Positions 10,391 through 16,900 of a DNA stretch of 64,000 bases are shown piece by piece. The notes beneath the pieces were generated by a model. That model was not told the origin of the DNA. It searched no databases and was given only the letters and a program-made list of their open reading frames with translations. This stretch comes from Prorocentrum cordatum (taxonomy: Eukaryota > Sar > Dinophyceae > Prorocentrales > Prorocentraceae), in NCBI GenBank assembly GCA_963575745.1, contig CAUYUJ010014343.1, positions 64,542 through 128,541 on the forward strand, written 5' to 3'. Position 1 is the stretch's first letter. Each line of letters starts with the position of its first letter. The position numbers and the translations under genes are program-made.

Positions 10391-10596
10391 AGGCCTCCTA
10401 GATGGGGTCCGAGTGGGTAGGGTCGGAGGACGGCGCCGCATCGCCAATGCATCGACGATGCATCGGCGACGTCGGCGATGCGTCAGCGACGCCAGTGGAG
10501 AGAGTAGAGTTCCGCATCGAGCCGCATCGCCGATGCATCGGCGATGCGGCGCGATCCACCGACCCCATCTAATTGGACCCCATATGGGAGGCCCAG
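10391..10596 (+). mobile_element. Family L TIR element, copy L1
   Basis: Ends are inverted: AGGCCTCCTAGATGGGGTCC on the left, and CCGACCCCATCT with CATATGGGAGGCC on the right. The interior is built of GGCGATGCATC-type repeats and can fold extensively. It lies about 265 bp beyond the stop codon of the gene at 10861-18256. Confidence 0.8.
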
Positions 10597-10860
10597 AGTT
10601 AGGAAGTCTGAGAAATCCTGGAAACCATGGAAATCCTGGAGCGCATCATTATCACGACTTCTTTCTTGCTCCTCTGATCCCCGTGCGCCCCCCCACCCTG
10701 GTTTCGCCGCGCGGTCTTCGCACAAGCTCTCCGCACCGAGGCCCCCACCCCGCGCCGAAACCGCGCGCGCGAGGGGCCCCCTGGGAGGGCCCCTGGGCCG
10801 AGACGCCCACGGCGAACCTGCGCGGCGTCCTTCACGCGCCGCGCCCGCTGGGGGGCCACG

Positions 10861-10946
10861 TCAGAGCCGCAGGACGGACACGGAGCACTCGTTCCCGCCG
10901 GTGCACTGCAGGCCCGTGGTGTCGACCAGGAGCCCGGCCGACCCAC
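10861..10946 (-). CDS. Last exon of the repeat-protein gene
   Basis: Reads GSAGLLVDTTGLQCTGGNEC then SVSVLRL and stops at 10861-10863 (TGA). Two cysteines continue the Cys-rich theme. The acceptor is CCCAG followed by GTGGGT. Confidence 0.7.
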
Positions 10947-13900
10947 CTGGGAAAAAGGAGAAGCGGCACCACCACCACCACCACCACCACCACCAGGGCT
11001 CACCAGCTGGAGGAGAGCTGGGGGGTTCCACCAGGTGGTGTGGTTTCCCCCTCTCGCTCGAGACATGCCCTGTGCCCAGCTCGGGGAGGCATCGTGGACC
11101 TCCTCGCTGGAGGTGGTCCCCATGATGGTGGTATTGCCGCGTCTCTTTCCCCCGACCACCGACGGCCGCCCTCACCGACAACTGGTCGCAGCTGAGCGCC
11201 GAGACCTCATCGCCGGTGCCCGCGAACCGGCCGTCCGCGAAGACGTAGGAGTACGCCAGGCCGTCGCCGTAGGAGCTCGACCAGCCGCGGTATCGGCACG
11301 CCAGGTACTGCCACACGCTCAGGCCGTCCGCGTCGGGGGCGCCCGCGCTGGTGGCCGGCGGCCTGCACCAGCGGCAGGCGCTGCGGTTCCCTGCGGAGCA
11401 GCTGTACCTGCAGGTGAAGCCCGTCTGGACGGAAGAAGAAACGACGCCACGAACATAAACTTCCTGCGCTCCACGCGGATGTCTGGGGTCCGCGCCGGAG
11501 CCCCCCCCCTGGCGCCCCTCCCTGGGGCGCGGAGCGCGCCAGGGGCGGCCCTGGGGCCTGGGGAGGCCCGCGCGGACCCAAGATAGGGAGCGTGTTCTTA
11601 TTCGGCGTTTCGACACTGGGGGGGGGATGGGGGGGTCGGGGGGGTCTGGCTCTGGACGTCTACTCAACGCGACTGTCTGCAACAGTGCGTCCTGTGGGGG
11701 AGAGGCTCCACCTGCTCGAAACGGGGGCCAAAAACGGCCACGATCTGCTCCATGTGGGGGGCGGGGGGGAAGGGGGGGGGGGGTTGGGGGGCCCGCGCCG
11801 ATCGGCAAAACAATGAATCAACAAATAAAACAAACCCGCGCGGAGCGCCAAATGTTTCTGTTTAGGTCGGGCATGTCCTCCTACAGCGGGATGTTGGACG
11901 AAAAAGTACTACCAATACCCCAAAACATACCCCCAAAATGGCCCCACAAAAATTCAAACGAATCGCCCCCGGACTATGTTCTGAATACTTCTGAACATTC
12001 CTCCTGTAGAGGGACAGGCCCGACTGAAGCTTTGGGGCCCTCGCTGATCGACACAACAAGGAGTGCAAACAACGATCACAAACTCGCGCGGAGCGCCACA
12101 TGTCTATGCCTATGGCGTCTTCTCTGCTTCGACTGGAGCTCGCCCGCCGTCGTGTTGCGGGCCTTGTAGTCCGCCGACCCTCCGCGCGACGGGGTCGAAG
12201 ATTAGCACACGAAGACCGGGTTACGATTTGGCTGGGGGGTCGACTGCATTGATATGCCCCAGCATTGGCTTCCTCGTCGAATCTGCACCCAAATACGTGT
12301 AACGCTCGTATCTATATACGCATACAGATGAATCTAGTCTGCGCGTTGTGTTGTAGATTCGGCGAGGATATGAGTTCTGGGGTGCGCAGATCAATTCTGC
12401 CGCCGACACCCTGCTCGAGCGATAGACTGCTCTGTCGACGGGAGCGCCTGCGCCGGAGCAGACGCAGACTTCAGACCCTCCCGGCGGCACGTCGGGGTGA
12501 CGACTCTCCCGCCGCCGTGGGGCAGCCCAGGCGCCCCCGACGGCGGAGACGCGTGTTCTGTGCCGCCCGTCGTCGCCGGAAGACGCGTGCGAGACGACTG
12601 GCGGCCCCCCTCCCCCTCCCTGGGGTCCCACCGGAAGACGAGGAGGGGGGTGGGGGAGGACATGCTGCTCTCCCGCAGACGCATCTGGTTGAGCAGGCAC
12701 CGACCAACCCGGCGTTCCTCCAAGCCTGCCACGAGATGTCCTCAGAACCCAACATGCTCTGAGAGCCACAGCAACGTTCTTAGACCACAAACCCGATGTG
12801 TTAAAACATGACAATCCCAGCCAGAAATGTTCTAAGAACGTTTCGTGCACCACGAAGGGTTCTCAGAACATTCTTTGGTAGGCCGATCGGCGAGCTAAGA
12901 CGCGTCGCCACTGCTTGATCTGAGGCGCGAGCAGCTTCTTCTTCACATCTCGCGTCCTCAAATGGGTCTGCGCCAGATGCTCCCCGGCGCACCTCCCTGG
13001 CCTTAGGTCGGGCCTGCCCCCCACAGACGGATTTTGGACCAAAAACTCAAAATTGTCAAGACATGCGCCCGAAATTATCAAACATGGTAGAAAAATCGTC
13101 CCCAGACTATTTTTGACTATCTTTGAATATTCCCCCTGTAGAGGGACAGGCCCGACTTAACCCTGGCCCTCAGAGCCTCCGACGCCACTCCTCGTGGCCC
13201 CCGTCCTCGGGGGCCTCCACCGCAACCCGCAGACCGTCCCTCCCGGGGGGTCCCGGCGGGTCGGCGCACGGGAAGCCCCTCGAGTAGATCCACCGGTAGT
13301 TACCCCCGATGCCGCACTCGGCCAGCCTCCCGCCGGCGGCGAACCTGGAGGAACAGAACGCTGCTAAAACGGCCCTCCCAGAAGGAAAAAACAACTTCCC
13401 GGAATGAGGCGCGGCACGCGAAACAGTCAACGGGCTTCTTCCTCGGGCTTCTTCCTGGAGGGACGAAGACAACTTCCCGAATTTTAGCAGCCACGGATTT
13501 AGCAGCCCTTGCCCAGCTTCCGAACTGCATGAACGTGCTTTCTCGGAGGCCCGCGCGGATTTCTTGGATCGGCGGTGGACCCCCCTCCTTGGCGCGCGGA
13601 GCAAGCCAAGGGCGGCACCAGAGGCGCCGCCAGCCATTTTGTGTTCATGCAGTGCAGTTGTTCTACTTCCAGTCGGACGCCCGATAGGAGTACGAAGAGC
13701 TGAAACAAATGGTACGATACCCAAGACACATGTTGCCCAAAACCGACAGCGGCCGCTGTTGGGCAGGCGAGCTTGTGTCCTAAAAGGACAACAACCGCAA
13801 CAACACCGACAGCGACTCCTGTTCAGAAGGAACATCTGATGCTGGACTTTGTGCCTATTGTTTTCGCACCCCGAAATGAACTAGAGGCCTCCTAGATGGG

Positions 13901-16900
13901 GTCGGAGTAGATGGGGCCGGGGAATCGCGCCGCATCGGCGATATATCGGCGATGCACTGGCGATGCATCGCCGACGTGGGCGATGCATCGGCAACGTCGA
14001 CGTGAAGGAAATCGGACTCCACATCGAGCCGCACCGGCGATGCGTCGGCGATGCAGCGCGATCCTTCGACCCCATCTACTCCGACCCCATCTGGGAGGCC
14101 TGGAATATCCCTTTCGGCCCCCCGATTCTGGGGAGACCAAAGAGGTACCGATACCGCTGCTCCCAGGACCTCTCCCGGGGTGCGTTCTGACCAGGATCTC
14201 GATCGAGGCGAATCCGGCGGTGGCGACGAGGGCCTCGGAGGCACCCAAAAAGGAAAAACGGGCGAAGGGGTAGCGGTAGGGGTACGTACCTCTTCTTCTT
14301 CTTCTTCTTGAGCAGAGACCGACCGTCCTGGCATTCCTATAGGCCTACCACGACATGTTCCTAAACACCCAGATATGTTCCAAGAACGAAAACCATGTTC
14401 TTAGAACGCAGAGCCGATGAACCAACAGCAAGACAAGTTCCAGCCAGAAATGTTCCACGAGCATTCCGTGCCAACCACCATCTTTGGTGGGCCTATAGAC
14501 GAGCCGAGACGCTTCGCCACTGCTTGATCTTCTGAGACTCCAGAACCCTCCCACGTCGACGGCGGAGGTGAGGATCAGGCCCTGGCCCGCCAGGCGCGCC
14601 GCCCCCACCGCCGCCTCCACCGCCGTGGCGTGCAGCGCGCCCAGGCCGCAGTTCCCGGGCCACGCTGCCGGCCCGCACCGCACGGCGTCCAGGGCGTCGC
14701 ACTCCTCGTGGAAGTCGTCGTACGCGATGGCCGCCGCGGGTGTGGAGCGCTCCGCGAAGGAGGAGAAGGGGCAGACCTCACGAGCAGCGAGCATCCCAGA
14801 GATCCGAGGTCGTGATTTGCTCAATGCGGGGTCCCCGGAAGTCTCGACCCACTCCCTGGGACCGTCTTTTCATCCTGAGTAGTTTTGTTGACGGTCCCGA
14901 GGCCTGGCGAGGTCCCCTAGGGGCCGAAATTTACGAAAAACCTCCGTGCTGACTTTTTCAATGCGTTGGATCTCTGGGATCGCCACATCCGCGCCCTCGC
15001 GGTCTGGGCTCCGGGGCGCGATCCCGCGGATACGCGGTCGCGCGGACGCGTGCCGCGAGAGGTATATCCGCGAGAGGGCGCCCCAGGCACAGGGGCCTTG
15101 CCCGCGAGGCCGCGGACACTGATGTGTTCCGCCCACGAAGACCAGAAAGTGCGTGGCGTTCCCCAGCTCAGTACCCGCGGGGACGGCGAGCGCGGTGGTG
15201 GACGCCCCGGCGACCGATGCCAGCAAAGCCCGATCCGTGCCATTCTCGTCTCCAGCCAGATAGACCGAGTAGCCGGCGACCGCCGACAGGTCGCCCTCCG
15301 CGCGCCACGACAGCCGCCCGCCCACCAGGCCGTCCCTGGTGTCCTCTTGGGGATCTTCTGACCCGGGTCAATCCAGGCCCGGGTCAGCAGGAAACCAAAA
15401 AACTGCAATGCAGGAAAAAAAACTGCAACGCAGGTCTTCGCAAACCCGGGTCAGCCAATGTGCGCGGCCGCCTCGCGGCCACGAGCGGCTCGCTGACCCG
15501 GGTCAGCCAGAGGGGGTCTTCGCAGGATCCTGCAGTATCTGGCGCCCTGGCTGACCCCCGTTTGCGTTGACCCCCGTCTCAAGGCTCCCGATCCTCGTCC
15601 ACGAACGAGGGCGCGGCAGCGGACGCCACGGTGTCGCTGGGCACCGCCAGCGCTGCAGGGACGGAGATCTCCTGCAGCCACGACTGCGGGTAGACCAGGA
15701 TGTGCGTCCACGGCAGGTAGGACGTCGGGTCCGAGACGCTGCTGGGGGTAGGTCGGGCATGTCCCCCTACAGGCGGATCTTCGGGGGCAAGGATAGCCAA
15801 AGAGTGCCCAAGAACAGTTGGACAATTATAGAGGAGCATCGCCCCGAGACTATTTTTGTGGACTAGTCTTGAACATTCCTCCTGTAGGAGGGACATGTTC
15901 GACTGAACGCCTGGGGCTCGCCCAGCGGAAGGCCACGTGCCGCTCGCCGCCGGCCGCCCAGATCCACGCCGCCGCGGGGTCCGACGCCAGCGTCGCCGGC
16001 CCACTCGCCGCACAGGGGCTGGCCCAGCCGCTGCCGCCGCCCTGGCGGTGGTCGCTGCCCAGGGCTGCCGCCGAGCCGAGCGCCTCCCAGGAGCCGTCGC
16101 CGCTGGTGAGGCCGTCGCTGCAAGAGAGCTGGAAGCCGGCGAGCCTGTGGAGGGACCAAAAAACACACAGACAAAGCCTTTTGGAGGTCCGCGCGGATTT
16201 CTTGGATCCGTTGAGCAGGGACCGACCGTCCCAGCATTCCTATAGTCCTACCACGAAATGCTCTTAGAACCCAAACATGCTCTAATAACAAAAACCATGT
16301 CCTTAGAGCATAGATCCGATCGGTTAAAACGAAACAATGTCAACCAGAAATGTTCTAAAAACATTTCGTGGAAACCACAAAAGGTTCCTAGAACTTTGTT
16401 TGGTAGGGCGATAGGCGAGCCAGGACGCTTCGCCACTGCTTGGATACGCGCGGGACACCTCTCCCCGGCGCGCGGAGCGCGCCAGGGGCGGCGCCAGAGG
16501 CGCTGGCAGGGTGGCCCAGCGCCGATCCAAGACATCCGCGGGGAACGCCAGAAGTTTATGTTCATGCGGTTCTGTTCCTCTTCGGCAGCCGGCAGAAGTC
16601 CAGGGAAGACCCCGCGCGATCGCCGCGGCCCGAGATGACCAGGTACGCAGACGGCACCTCGACGAACGACAGGCGCTTGGTGCTGGACCATTCGCCCAGG
16701 ACGCCGGAGACGCTTGCCGTGACGTCCTGGCCGTTGTAGTACACGCTGGTCACAGCATCTGCCAGAGTGAAGTCGCAGGTGATGGTCTTCACCGGATCGG
16801 ACGAGTAGACGGACGTGTCGGAGGGCACGTCGAACTGCGTGGTGCCCGAGGTGCCCGCCTGGCTAAGCCACGCGCCCACCTGCTGGCCCACCTGCGCCCG

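Larger units (their letters stand above)
13345..14546 (-). other. Intron 7, 1202 bp, built of at least four TIR elements
   Basis: Donor GTTCTGG, acceptor CTCCAG followed by GTTCGCC. GGTTC is repeated at both sides. It contains family E (14309-14527), B (14138-14290), L (13884-14103) and a G copy (13528-13640). The join restores DVGG-FAAGGRLAECG in phase. 13641-13880 and 13350-13527 show nothing I recognise, except a worn pair AAGAAACAACTTCCCG-like / GACAACTTCCCGAATTTTAGCAG at about 13390 and 13470. Confidence 0.75.
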
